Counted from the stretch's first letter, positions 10,787 to 23,009 are shown. The stretch: DNA of 64,000 nucleotides from Adiantum capillus-veneris (GCA_014529385.2 CM043944.1:87325884-87389883); one strand, 5' to 3'. The notes: generated from the letters alone by a model not told the origin. Numbers and translations are program-made.

Positions 10787-13700
10787 ATGGCTGACAACAA
10801 CAACACAGATGTGTTCAAGATGTTTGCTACTGAGGACAGGTTGGATGGGGACAACTACCCTATGTGGGCTTATATGATGCAACATGTTCTTGTGTCAAAG
10901 GGTGTCTGGAACATTGTGCAGGGCATTGATGTACGTCCTGGTTCTGAGGATGTAGGCGATGTTGAGGATGTTGCAGGTCTTGCTGCAAGGATTGCAGCTG
11001 TTAAAGTTGTTTTGCCTACGGCAGAACAAGCTCGTTGGGATGTTAAGGATGCGCAGTCTCATGCATTGATTGCGTTGTCTGTGAAGCGCACCATTGTTCC
11101 TCACATCCGTTCAGCAAAATCTGCAAAACAGGCTTGGGATATTTTATCAGGTCTTTATGCAAGCCACAATGAGGCTAAAATTGCTTTACTGCGTAAAGAA
11201 CTGGAGTCGAAGATTATGCATGAGGAAGATGATATGGACACTTTCCTTGCTAGTGCCAAGGATATCAATGAGCAGTTTATTTCTGCAGGTGAAGTCATTT
11301 CAGACAGTTCCCTTGTGCAGACTGTTCTTGATGCCTTACCATACTCCTACCAGACTTTTGCTAGTACTTGGAGACTTATGACCCAAGGAAATCCAGAAGT
11401 TGTCAAGTTTGATGCATTATGCACATTGCTGTTGCAAGAGTCACTGTCCAGAAAAAACAGGACTAGACAACGTGCAGTTGAACAGGCTTTTATTGCTTCT
11501 CAAAGAAAGGGTGGTAACAGTAATGCAGCCACTTCTTATGGTTCTGCTGCGAGTGGCAAAAATTCTGTTCCTAATGCTTCTGCTGGCAGGAGTTCATCTG
11601 GCAATTCTGGTGATAAGGAAAAAAAGAAGATGCGTTGCCATTATTGTAAAGCCAATGATCACTTGATCAAGTCGTGTCCTAAGTTGAAGGCCAAAGAGGC
11701 TAAGAAGAAAGAGGGTGGTTCCACTGCAAATGCTTGTTCCACTACAAATGCAGCCATTGTTGAGTCTTCTGTGAAAGGAGACTGTAATGCTGATGTTGAT
11801 GCAGAATGGGCTTTTAGCGCAGAGTGCACTTACAATCCTGCTGTCCATGATGCATTCTTGTCAATTGCTGCAGATTCACATGTGTGGTATTTCGACAGTG
11901 GTGCTACAAAGCACATTACCTCACATCGTGAATTGTTTACCTCTCTTGAGTCTGTCCCTCATGGGAATTCAGTCACTTGTGCCAACAACGCCTCTTATCC
12001 AGTTCAGGAAGTTGGAAAGATTGTGTTCACTGCTGCTAATGGAAGTTCCTTCACACTTGTTGATGCACTTTATGTACCTGGGATCAAGAAGAATCTCTTG
12101 TCTGTATCCGCACTTGCTAGACTTGGACTTGTAGTCAAATTTGTGGATGACAGATGTACAGTTCATGATGTCAGTTTTGGTGATGAAATTGTTGCATCTG
12201 ACCTTTTGTGCCGTGGACTTGTAGTCAAATTTGTGGATGACAGATGTACAGTTCATGATCTCAGTTTTGGTGATGAAATTGTTGCATCTGACCTTTTGTG
12301 CCGTGGGCTGTATAAGCTCACTTTGTATGACAAGTGTGGACAAAATTTTGCAAATGCTTTTGCAGATTCAAGGGCTATTTCAGATGCAAAACTTTGGCAT
12401 GCACGTTTTGGTCATCTGAATTTTGCCAGTTTGCTGCGTTTGCAGAAATCTGATATGGTTGCTTCTTTGCCGCCTCTTGAAGCACCTGTCAAACATGTTT
12501 GTGAAGGCTGTATTTTGGGTAAGATGCAGCGTTCTAAATTTCCAAAGGATGGTTCAATTTGGGCCACATGCAGGTTGCAGCTTGTGCATAGTGATGTTTG
12601 TGGGCCCATGCAAACTCCGTCCTTGGGCAATTACCTGTACTTCGTGACTTTCATTGATGATTACTCCAGGCATGCATGGGTGTTTCCGCTTAAAGCGAAG
12701 TCTGAAGTTTTTATGTGCTTCAAACAATTTCTGGCTATGGCTGAAAATGTCTCGAAATGTACTATGGGCACCCTCCGTTCCGATCGAGGGGGGGAGTATA
12801 TGTCTCATGAATTTAATGCATTTCTGGCTAGTCGTGGGATAAAACACCAATGTACAATGCCTTATACACCTCAGCAAAATGGTGTTGCTGAGAGGAAAAA
12901 CGGGTCACTGACGGAAATGGCACGATGTATGGTCAAAAGTCAAGCTTTGCCGCATTCTTTTTGGTTTGAGGCCATTATGTGTGCCACTTATGTACTTAAC
13001 AGGTGTCCTACGAAAGCTTTGTAGTCTATTACTCCATATGAAGCATGACATGATAGAAAGCCTTCTATTGAGCACATGCGTGTTTTTGGCTGTTTGGCAT
13101 ATGCTTTGGTGCCACAAACACGGCGCAGAAAATTGGATGATAAGGCTGTCAAATGTATTTTTGTTGGTTGTAGTGCTGAAAGCAAAGGTTACAGGTTGTA
13201 TCATCCGCAAACAAAACGTATTCTGGTTTCTCGGGATGTAGTGTTTGTGGAAGATTCTGTTCAGCCCTTGCTGTCATGTACTAGAGACAGTAATATAAGC
13301 TCATAGGACATTTATGACACTTTGTTGCCTCTTTTCAGTGGTGGAAATACGAATGTAAGTTCCAATGAGGCAAATGTACGGCCTATGGGGGTTTCTAAAA
13401 ATGTTCTAGATCAGCCTATTAGTGATGCAGATGTACATGATGTACTTGATGAGGAAAGGGCTGAAAATGAGCAGGCTAGAGGTATGCCAAAATGGCTGGT
13501 GCACACTTTGCGTGACAGTAAATTGGATGCACCTTTGTCTAGTCGTACTCGTTCAGGCTCTCGCCATGCATCTTATGCATCAGATTTTTATGCTTTGGCT
13601 GTGTCTAGCTTACATGATGTTGAGGAGCCTCTGTCTTTTGATGAAGCACAAAATTCAGAAAATTGGATGGCTGCCATGCAATCAGAATATGATGCACTTA

Positions 13701-15137
13701 TAGAAAATGACACATGGACTTTATGTGATTTGCCTCCTGGCAAAAAGGCCATTGGTACGAAGTGGGTTTACAAGTTGAAACGCAAACCGGATGGTGAGAT
13801 CGATCGCCATAAGGCTCGACTTGTTGCAAAGGGTTATGCACAGCCAAAAGGCATAGATTATGAAGAGACTTTTGCTCGCACTTGTCGTATGACTACTGTG
13901 CGTTTTGTATGTGCATTGGCAGCTCATTTTGGTTGGGATGTACATCAATTTGAGGAATGGTGACATATTTGAGGAAGTTTATGTTACGCACCCTCGCGGT
14001 TTTGTCATAAAAGGACAAGAGGACAAAGTGTGCAAATGTAACAAGGCTTTGTATGGGTTGAAGCAATCTCCTCGTGCTTGGTATGAGAAAGCTGACACTC
14101 ATTTGGTCAAACAAGGCTTTCGTAACAGTCCAACAGAAAGCACATTGTATGTAAAGCGTGAGGGTGATGTACTTCTCATTGTGGTTCTTTATGTTGATGA
14201 TTTGCTGATCACTGGACCAAATGAGAGACATATTGCTGAATTTAAGGCTGATTTGAATGCTACTTTCAAGATGAAAGATTTGGGGCTGTTGCATCATTAT
14301 TTGGGTATACAGTTTAAGCAGTGTGATGGTGGTATTGCCTTGTGTCAGAAAAGTTACATAGAGACATTGCTATGTAAGTTTGGACTTGAGGATTGCAAAC
14401 CTATTGCCACTCCCATGGAAACATGTTTGAAGTTGAGTCTACATGATGCTGGTGATCCTGCTGATGTCACTCTTTACCAAACTGCTGTTGGCTGCCTCAT
14501 TTATGTATGCAACACGAGGCCGGATATTCAGTTTGCAGTCTCACAGGTCAACAGATTTATGCATAGCCCAGGGTCTAAGCATTGACAGGCTGTCAAGAGG
14601 ATTTTCCGCTACCTTAGTGGCACTTTACATCTTGGCTTGTTTTATCCCAAGGGGGGATCATTGCCGCCAGACTTACATGCTTTTTCGGACTCAGATTGGG
14701 CTGGTTGTTTTGACACGCGAGTGTCCACAAGTGGTTTTTGTTTCATGCTTGGCAGTTCATGTATATCATGGTTGAGCAAGAAGCAACCTACTATGGCCAC
14801 TTCGAGTTGTGAGGCTGAGTACAAGGCAACCTTCACAGCTACGGTTGAGTGTGTATGGCTCAGATGCCTTATGGTTGATTTGGGTGTTGTACAGGACATT
14901 GCCAACACTATCTACACTGACAGTCAGAGCGCATTGGCAGTTGCGAGGAACCCAGGTTTTCATGCTCGCACAAAGCACATTGAGGTGCATTACCACTATG
15001 TCAGGGAGAGGCTCTCAGCAGGAGAGATCAGCTTGCCAACACAGGACAACCTTGAAGATCTTTTCACAAAGGCATTGTCTCGTGAGAAGCTTGAAGCTTT
15101 CTGCAAAGCTTTGGGCTTACTCCCCTTTGTGGACTGA
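10787..15137 (+). pseudogene. CopB gag-pol polyprotein, broken
   Basis: The start is the ATG at 10787 (MADNNNTDVFKM), conserved in copy 2. Domains in order are gag (FATEDRLDGDNYPMWAY), a CCHC knuckle (CHYCKANDHLIKSC, about 11635), and a protease (WYFDSGAT, about 11885). GAG-pre-integrase (LWHARFGHLNF) and an integrase core follow (VHSDVCGP, LRSDRGGEY, PQQNGVAERKN). The C-terminal part is RT with YVDDLLI at 14190-14201 and RNase H (DSQSALAVARNPGFHARTKH). Breaks are in-frame stops at 13022 (CAG to TAG by comparison with copy 2), 13046 and 13304 (CAG to TAG), a deletion of about 17 nt with frameshift near 13948, and TGG to TGA at 14583. It cannot encode a full polyprotein. Confidence 0.93.
12125..12304 (+). 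repeat. 90-bp in-frame tandem duplication in CopB gag-pol
   Basis: Two adjacent 90-bp units encode LVVKFVDDRCTVHD followed by SFGDEIVASDLLCRG. They differ at only one codon (Val/Leu). Copy 2 of CopB has a single unit, so the duplication is specific to this copy. It lies between protease and integrase and keeps the frame. Confidence 0.95.
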
Positions 15138-15212
15138 TCCTGTCCTCAGGGCATGGCACTTCCCTTTACTCATGTGCCAGGTCTCGTTCACCGCATCACT
15201 CCAGGGGGGATT

Positions 15213-15338
15213 TGTTACCATATACATGTGGTACTGATGTGTGTGAACACACTAAGTAACACACTCTCTATTGTGTGCCTTGAGCTTCCTTCGTCTTCTC
15301 CAAGCTGTGTGTGTTTCTCTGCAACCCTAATTCCAACA
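15213..15338 (+). repeat. CopB copy 1 3' LTR, internally deleted
   Basis: It begins TGTTACCATATACATG after the purine tract CCAGGGGGGATT and ends TTCCAACA. It is 126 bp against 219-228 bp in copy 2. The missing block lies between two CACACTA(A/G)G motifs, suggesting deletion between short direct repeats. Confidence 0.88.
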
Positions 15339-15765
15339 TTTGATTCCCAATTCCTACTATTAAAGTTTCGGCCATGGATCAAATCCTGATCGATATGTGA
15401 GTCATAACACTAATTGGACTCAATTTTCACTATCTTGATGTTGCATTCTTAGATCTAGGTTGTTTTCTCTCTCATTCGCTTATTGGAGAGCTCTTTTCCT
15501 TTGTATCAAGATAGTCATGAGCGAGCAAATGTTGATTGTTGTCCTCCATTTAAAAGTACGAGAGACATCTTTAAAGCTAATATTAAAACAAATTACATAA
15601 AGACATACATAAAATTAAACTTAGCTTTAATGATTGATAAAGAGAACCTCGATGGTTATGAATTTTCGTTCTTTGAAGAGAATTCCAAAGGCTCCAAATC
15701 CAAATTTGCATCTTTATCTTCATGGTTTCCGGATTTCCAAGAGTGTCATGTTGCTTTCATACCAC
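15339..15765 (-). other. Array F internal region 1, primer-site side
   Basis: Matches 18955-19389 closely. It ends at LTR 2 with a minus-strand primer site TGGTATGAAAGC (15764 down to 15753), a variant of the initiator-Met site TGGTATCAGAGC. The plus-strand ORF 15483-15803 has a counterpart at 19125-19427. It lies antisense to the element and runs into the LTR, so it is probably not a gene. Confidence 0.75.
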
Positions 15766-16453
15766 TGTTGGGAGCAAGGGTAGGCTTCCACCCTTGGCCA
15801 TGAAACTCCACTTTGATCTTACCATAATAGAGAAGGGAAAAGAGAGAGATGGAAAGGGTTGATGTTGATAGAGAAAGGAAAAGATGGAGATGTTAACATG
15901 TCTACACATAGAATTCTACACAAGGAAATCATAGGAGACAAACTCTTACATAGGAAGGTGACATAGTCAAGCTCCATAGCCCAAGACATAGCTTAAGAGA
16001 GGAGAAAGGGAAATTGAGAACGTCTACACAAGAAAAGCCTAAAATCATAGCCCCAAACTTCACGACACCTCTCTTGTGGAGTTTGGTATTTAATTTATTA
16101 TTTGAGTTATGGGTGCCCAAATTGGAGGCCCCTCTTTTACAACTAGTCCGCTTTAGTACTTGAGTGGAGCACATCACTTATTGCATGTCCTCTAAGGTGA
16201 GTTCTCACTAGAGCTATTTACAGCAGCCATAGTGGTTTATTGAATAAAAAATCTAAAATAATGTGCAAGGATAAAATGACCGAGAGGATTATTATTTGCC
16301 GGCGCCTCCTTCTGAACTTCCAGAATTCCAATCTACAAATCATCATGCATTCACTATTAGTAAAATCAAATAGACAACACGTAATTAACCATTAACATAG
16401 CTATCCCAATTGTAGTTAACCACTACAATAGGAGGGTGCCCAGTTTTGTAACA
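15766..16453 (-). repeat. Array F LTR 2 (shared)
   Basis: 688 bp from TGTTGGGAGC to TTTTGTAACA, with a primer site on its lower side and a polypurine tract on its upper side. It is the most complete LTR of the three. Confidence 0.85.
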
Positions 16454-19389
16454 TCCCTCCCACAAGGGATATCAACTGTCCTCAGTTGCTCAGTAGAGAA
16501 TCAACTAGCCTGTAAATGATGGGAAGTGTGGAGAAGGTCTGGGAAGTTGCAAAAAAACCTTTTAGGCATCCATTTTTGGCATTCTCTCTAGGGTGGCCTT
16601 TAAAAGTCAAAAGATAGCAGTTATAAACCATTCTACTGCATGTGGTGGCGGTCTCGTGATCAACTATTTGTGCAGGGAGGAGTTGTTCTTCTTGGTCCAC
16701 AAGTGAAGGTGGCTCTTCATATATATGATGTGTAGGTAGGGGTCCTCTGAAAGGTCTTAAAAAGCTATTTATTTAAATTACATTATAAGGTTATGTATGT
16801 TGTTTAAATCTGTTTGGGCATTACACCATGACCCAAAACATATTGACTATCCAAGTGTAAGCTAAGAGCACTAAGAATGGAAAAATTTTAACAGTCCTCT
16901 TGCAACATACTCTACATTAAAATCAAATCATAGAATCTGGCACATAAGGTGGCGAAAAGGCTGAATATCTAAAAGGAAAACTTCACCAGAAATTTAATAC
17001 CTGCTAGGGCTATTAAGCCCAAAGCTACAAGATATGCAGTACCATATCAACTTGTTAAACTTCACTTTTTTGTCAAATAAATAAATGCTATTAGGAAGAA
17101 ATAAGTGTATTTCATTATACATACATGTTTCTATCTTCAAATGATGTTAGCACATAAATAGTAAATAAATTAGTGATGTAAGCTTATCACACATCAATAA
17201 TTTGGCATTTGGCCTTTTGAAAAGTGTGTAAACCATTATAACTTGGATACTTATTTGGAGTTCGAAGCTCACGATCCTTGAGAGAATGTTGTACTTACAA
17301 GTGACTGCATTTGTGATCTATCAGTATTAAAGCTAAAAGTAGCCTTTGTGCCTTGATTAGTAGCATGAAGATTGAAAAACATATAACATGGAGTTATCAA
17401 TGATACTTCACAATGATCAAGTAATGAATTATAAATGATAGCAAAATTGATTATTACCATGAATGAATGTCAGTAAATTTTGTTCTAAAGCGACTGAAAA
17501 GAGAGAAACTTACAAATTTGAACAATTATAGTTCCAAACACACACAAGATGGCACGTGATAAGGTGGGTCAATCAGTATAGACTTTTAAGATACTGGTTG
17601 TATCCTGGTCATGTTGGCTCAAGTTCTTCATTCGATTGACTTCAGTACAGAGATTTGATTGTTGGTGGTCAGTGTGTCCAAATGGATTCAAATATAGACA
17701 TGTGCTAAGACGATACTTTCATTGTATTCCAAACATACAAAATTCCATTTCTTGAAATTTCCAAGAGGAAACTTTAAGAAATTAGGTTTATTTTTTGGGC
17801 TTTTACACTATTTTGCGACATAATTTCTCCTATTTCCCTTTCCTCGATCGGCTTTTTTTAAATTGAAGACTACATTATATTAAGCCGAGACACATTTTTC
17901 TCAAACACCGATGATCGACCATGAATTCGAGGGGGGTGACTGCGCATACTAAAAGTCTTTGGAAATGAAGGGACAACTAGGGCTTTATTTTCTTCTTGCA
18001 TTTGGCAGATGACCAAGAAATTGAAGTAGTTGGGTGATTGGCCGCTAGGTTAAATGTGGAAGGTGGGTAAACATGCAGTGGGCAGCAGGCTAGTGCTTAA
18101 GTAAGCACTTAATGTCAAGTGGCATGTGAATGTATGGGGCAAAGCAGTGGTAGTGAGCAATCGACATTGTGCAGGGTCTGAGGACAACAATGGGAGGAGA
18201 AAGTAGGATTTGGTGACCAAATTGTGCCGTTTCAGGCAGCGGGTAGATTTGCCTTCCCAATGGCTCACCTTAACACGCTGGTATAAGGATTGCGAGATTG
18301 GTGGGCCCACGACAGACAACTGGCCAGTGGTCACATACGTATAGCTTATCTAAATTAGCCCTTGGACTGCAGTGGCGGCCTTGAGAAGCTGGGAGGGGAT
18401 GACGATGATTGGCTAATTAACTTTGACTTGTACCCGCCCCAACACCAGGTGATTCTAATGATAGCATTGAAAACAAAATCCTTTTGAGGCTTACGCACCC
18501 ACTTTCACAACATGCCTAGTGAGTTTTGATGATGCCGACACCTAGCAAAAGGTCGGGGCAAAAGTCTGGGGCAAAACAACGGCTGCAATGCCTCATTCAT
18601 CGTCCAATTTGGGCTCGACTGCAGCCTGCAGAGGAAAAGAATGATGGGGATAGCAAGTCAGGGGGTGATTTGAATGAATTTTTAAAGCACCAAATCTTGT
18701 GCACATGGGCTCGTTCCCACGACTCTCGAATCTCTTTTGGGATTGAGTGTGGGGTTCAAGGGTTTTTGGAATTGTCTTGGCAACTCCTCCAAAGTCCTCG
18801 CCTTTTTCTCCAACCCCACAAACATTTCTCTCTACCATTTTTCGTGTCTATCAATGTGTTCACCAATTTAATCCACCTTCTTCTTTATTAATATTCCCTA
18901 TATACTAATATCGTTCAATTAGTGTTTAGAATCTTCTTCGACATCTACCCTTGTTTTGATTCCCAATTCCTACTATTAAAGGTTCAGCCATGGATCAAAT
19001 CCCAATCGAGATTACCATATGTGAGTCATAACACTAATTGGACTCAATTTTCACTATCTTGATGTTGCATTCTTAGATCTAGGTTGTTTTCTCTCTCATT
19101 CGCTTATTAGAGAGCTCTGTTCCTTTGTATCAAGACAGTCATGAGCGAGCAAATGTTGATTGTTGTTCTCGATTTAAAAGTATGAGAGACATCTTTAAAG
19201 CTAACCTTAAAACAAATTACATAAAGACATACACAAAATTAAACTTAGCTATAATGATTGATAAAGAGAACCTCCATGGTTATGAATTGTTGTGCTTTGA
19301 AGAGAATTCCAAAGGCTCCAAATCCAAATTTGCATCTTTATCTCCATGGTTGCCTCATTTCCAAGAGGGTTATGTGGCTTTGATACCAC
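16454..19389 (-). other. Array F internal region 2 with 2.2 kb unique cargo
   Basis: The ends match internal region 1: 16454-16773 at the polypurine side and 18955-19389 at the primer side (PBS TGGTATCAAAGCCA, 19388 down to 19375). The middle, 16774-18954, has no counterpart in unit 1. No retroelement domain is visible there. A minus-strand reading frame at 17295-17460 (HCEVSLITPCYMFFNLHATN) runs into CACTTGTAAGT, a good 5' splice-site shape. A second short frame at about 16965-17033 reads LGLIALAGIKFLVKF after a TTGTAG. These could be exons of a captured host gene, but I cannot name it. Confidence 0.6.
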
Positions 19390-20080
19390 TGTTGGGAGCC
19401 AGGGTAGGCGTCCACCCTTGGCCATGAGTTTCCACTTTGATCCTACCATGATAGAGAAGGGAAAAGAGAGAGATGGAAAGGGTTGATGTTGATAGAGAAA
19501 GGAAAAGATGGAGATGTTGACATGCCTACACACATAATTCTACACAAGGAATTCATAGGAGACAAACTCTTACACAGGAAGGTGACACAGTCAAGCTCCA
19601 TAGCCCAAGACATAGCTTAAAAGAGGAGAAAGGGAAAAATTGAGAGCATCTACACAAGAAAGGCCTAAAATCATAGCCCCAAACTCCACGACACCTCTTT
19701 TGTGGAGTTTGGTATTTAATTTATTATTTGAGTTATGGGTGCCAAAATTGGAGGCCCCTCTTTTACAACTAGTCCACTTTAGTACTTGAGTGGAGCACAT
19801 CACTTATTGCATGTCCCCTAAGGACGAGTTCTCACTGAGCTATTTACAGCAGCCATAGTGGTTTATTGAATAATAAATCTAAAATATTGTGCAAGGATAA
19901 AATGATCGAGAGGAATATTATTTGCGGGTGCCTCCCTTTCAACTTCCATAATTCCAATTTACAAATGATCATGCACTCACTATTAGTAAAATCAAATAGA
20001 CAACATGTAATTAACCATTAAGCTAGCTATCCCAATAGAGGTTAGCCACATACAATAGGAGGGTGCCTAGTTTTGTAATA
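19390..20080 (-). repeat. Array F LTR 3 (outer 5' LTR)
   Basis: Begins TGTTGGGAGCC and matches LTR 2 to TTTTGTAATA at 20080. The usual terminal ACA is ATA and the next bases are no longer polypurine tract, as expected for the outer 5' LTR of the array. Confidence 0.8.
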
Positions 20081-20111
20081 GCTGCTGAGGACAAAAGCCC
20101 ACTCCTCGGTA

Positions 20112-20219
20112 GCTAGCATTATCATGTGCTGAGGCTATGGAGATGGAAGCACTACCCATGGGGGTTGCTTCCATCTCCATAGCCTCAGCACATGATAATG
20201 CTAGCCCCATGGGTAGTGC
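20112..20219. repeat. Perfect 40-bp inverted repeat with nested second inverted repeat
   Basis: Left arm 20112-20151 (GCTAGCATTATCATGTGCTG onward) is exactly complementary to right arm 20166-20205, with a 14-nt loop. A second pair overlaps it: GCACTACCCATGGGG (20149-20163) against CCCCATGGGTAGTGC (20205-20219). The RNA could fold in two mutually exclusive ways. It lies about 30 bp outside LTR 3 of array F. No terminal duplication was identified. Confidence 0.95.
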
Positions 20220-20221
20220 TT

Positions 20222-20724
<503 letters not shown>

Positions 20725-20950
20725 GATTGTAAGAGCATGCCAGTTGAGAGGGGACATGCACATGCACATGCACTGGCTATAGCCTCTGAATTGATATTTC
20801 AAGAATGTAAACCCTAAAGCAAGGAAAATTCATCGACTGGAACCAAATATAGGATACAAAATCGCACTTCATTGTTACATTTAAGTGATATGGAGGTGTG
20901 ATGGAGAAGGTGCGCAGAGTTGAAGGGGCTTTCACCACAAGTAGGAAGGG

Positions 20951-20952
<2 letters not shown>

Positions 20953-21026
<74 letters not shown>
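20953..21026. repeat. (GA)n tract at LINE 3' end
   Basis: Pure GA dinucleotides directly joined to the 3' terminus of the minus-strand LINE copy at 21027. It is either the element's tail or one half of a split target. Confidence 0.97.
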
Positions 21027-21030
<4 letters not shown>

Positions 21031-22909
21031 GAATATATTATCATCCTCGGAGGTCAAATATGACCTATGGGACCAAACGTACATGTGATGTAGTATGTGT
21101 GTGGCTGATGAGTGACTCTCGATGCTCTAAAATTGTGGTGATGAGAGTCACAATGGAGAGCCCACACTATGGCTAGGAGAGGAAAGTGTGTAGGTCTAAG
21201 TGATGGCTAAAAATGTGAGGGAAGCAAGTTCGGATGTGACCAAAAGCTGAGCAGTCTAGTAGTGTGTGGTACTCACTCTCGAACTTGTAGTGAGCATAAT
21301 GTGCATAATTGATTTGACTCCTCCATTGCCCCGCTCAAGCATCTAAGGGTAAGTACGGTTTCCTCTTTCATTGAAGAACATGGTTTTGTAGTTGGGGACA
21401 ATATGGGTGGTGTAATGTATGAAGCGTGTCCCACCGAATTCCTCCCAAGCCGTCATACATTGGCGTTGTAGAAAAGCTTCATTCACTTTTGAGTCAATTG
21501 AGGAATCATGTAGCAAGTGTAATGCATCCCATCTCCCAAACCACTTCTTTATGTACTGCATCCATCTTGTGCTCCATATCTTGCTTTTATGTGTCTTTTG
21601 AACTATTTTTCTTGCTTCCCATGCAATTGTAGGAAGTCGATGTGAGGGGCTTTGACGCATCTTTATCATGTACTACACAACCCTTTCCATGCCCATCACC
21701 TCAATTGGAAGAGATCGTGACTCAAGAACTAGGAGCATATATGGTGTTTGTGTCTTAACCTGGAGAAAGTTTGTAAGAAATGCTTTTGAATATTCTCAAA
21801 CTCTTTCCAATTAGACTTTGAGATGCTTCTGCCCCACACTTCAACCCCAAAAAGAAGGACCGGTGTCACCAATGTGTCAAGAAGGTACTTTTTGAGAACC
21901 AAACTTGATTTTTCCCTCATTATACATGTTCTCAAATGCATATTATGCTCTCTTTCATGCTTCCAAATGAGGCATAGCACATTCATGCCACTTGTGATTG
22001 GCCCCAGAACCTCAGGGCCAAGGTACTATAAGCTCTCAACAACTTCAAGTGTCTCCTTGTTGTACACAACGCATGGCTTCTCCTTATGGTTGTTTTTCAC
22101 AAGCATAACCTTTGTTTTGGATTCATTCACAATCAGCCAACTATGCAAGCAAAAGTTTGCAAGGACAATCATAAGCTTTTTTGCATCCTCTAAAGTGTGT
22201 GCTAGAAGCACTACATCATCCGCATACAACAAAAACATGATTACTGCATTGCAAATAGTGACCTCTTCAATGCCTCCTTCTTGCATAAAGTCAAGTACCA
22301 TTTGTTCCAATTGATCGATGCATAGAACAAGCAGAGTTAGTGACAATGGACATCCTTGTTTAACCCCAATAGTGCTTGCAATTTTTTTTTTGAAATTCCT
22401 CTTCCCATGCGCAATTCACACATCATCTTCTCATAGATTCAAGAAACTGCAAGCATCAACTCACTTGGCACTTGGAGTTCTTCCATCCTTGTCCACAAAT
22501 TGTTACGTGGAATCATATAAAAGGCTTTCTTAAAGTCCGCAAAGCAACAATATAATCGCTTGCCTTTCAATCGACTTTCCTCCATAAGAACACAAAGAGT
22601 GAAAAGATGATCAATGGTGCTATGGTGTCGATAAAAAACCCGCTTGTCCTTCTACACGCTTGCCATTCTCTTCAGCCCAATCACTCAATTTTATTTCCAT
22701 TATGCACCCAAACAACTTTTCCATAAGAGACCCAATCATGATAGTCTAGTAGTTATTTACATTCTTTACATCCCCTCCTTTATGCAAAGGATTGACCCAA
22801 TTAGTACTCCAATCACAAGGCATATCATGTTGAAGTGCATGGTTGAACATATCACACATCCACTAATGTGTAAAATCTCCGTTCCATTTAATCATTTTTG
22901 GCTTGAGAC

Positions 22910-22912
<3 letters not shown>
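21027..22912 (-). pseudogene. LINE copy 2, 5'-truncated (RT to 3' end)
   Basis: Minus-strand copy of the LINE family at 29007-33595, equivalent to about 31630-33595. Matching segments are IEEVTICNAVIMFLLYADDVVLLAHTLEDA (split by the window's own frame at 22026-22346), MIKMRQSPSHRLPTIAWEARK, and the extreme 3' end with its AGGTCA/TGACCT hairpin. Several frameshifts and stops break it. The truncated 5' edge is fused to another (GA)n tract, so the copy has GA repeats on both sides. Confidence 0.92.

Positions 22913-22963
<51 letters not shown>
22913..22963. repeat. (GA)n tract at LINE copy 2 5' junction
   Basis: GA dinucleotides abut the truncated 5' edge of the LINE. With the tract at 20953-21026 they bracket the insertion. 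Confidence 0.97.
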
Positions 22964-22965
<2 letters not shown>

Positions 22966-23009
22966 GCTTTGTACCTTGAATGGCCCATCACCACCATAGG
23001 CCAAATAAG

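Larger units (their letters stand above)
10505..15338 (+). mobile_element. CopB copy 1, copia element lacking its 5' LTR
   Basis: A plus-strand Ty1/copia element starting inside its untranslated leader and ending at an exact 3' LTR terminus (CCAACA, 15338). Alignment with copy 2 (46964-52112) shows that the 5' LTR, the primer site and about 80 bp of leader are missing. The left junction shares TT with the flank. The simplest history is insertion into array F followed by a deletion that removed the 5' LTR together with about 2.2 kb of the host internal region. Confidence 0.85.
9662..20080 (-). mobile_element. Array F: three LTRs and two internal regions, non-autonomous LTR element
   Basis: Three related LTRs (9662-10186, 15766-16453, 19390-20080) alternate with two internal regions on the minus strand. 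Each LTR-internal joint shows the expected signals. A TGGTATSAAAGC primer site lies below LTRs 2 and 3, and a GTGGGAGGGA polypurine tract lies above LTRs 1 and 2. The middle LTR has both, so it serves as 5' LTR of one unit and 3' LTR of the next. Neither internal region has gag or pol of its own. The outer edges show no target duplication I can defend. Confidence 0.75.

Noticed and set aside
10727-13024. A single 765-codon gene as a possible host protein
   Set aside because: It is the first part of a copia gag-pol, and the frame continues after the stop with integrase and RT. The frame upstream of 10787 is leader.
15483-15803. A 106-codon plus-strand ORF conserved at 19125-19427
   Set aside because: It lies antisense to array F, spans the primer site and enters the LTR. 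Its conservation follows from the repeat units.
18526-18891. A 121-codon ORF in the array F cargo
   Set aside because: It uses ordinary composition but shows no domain, and an equally long antisense frame exists. Not enough to call a gene.
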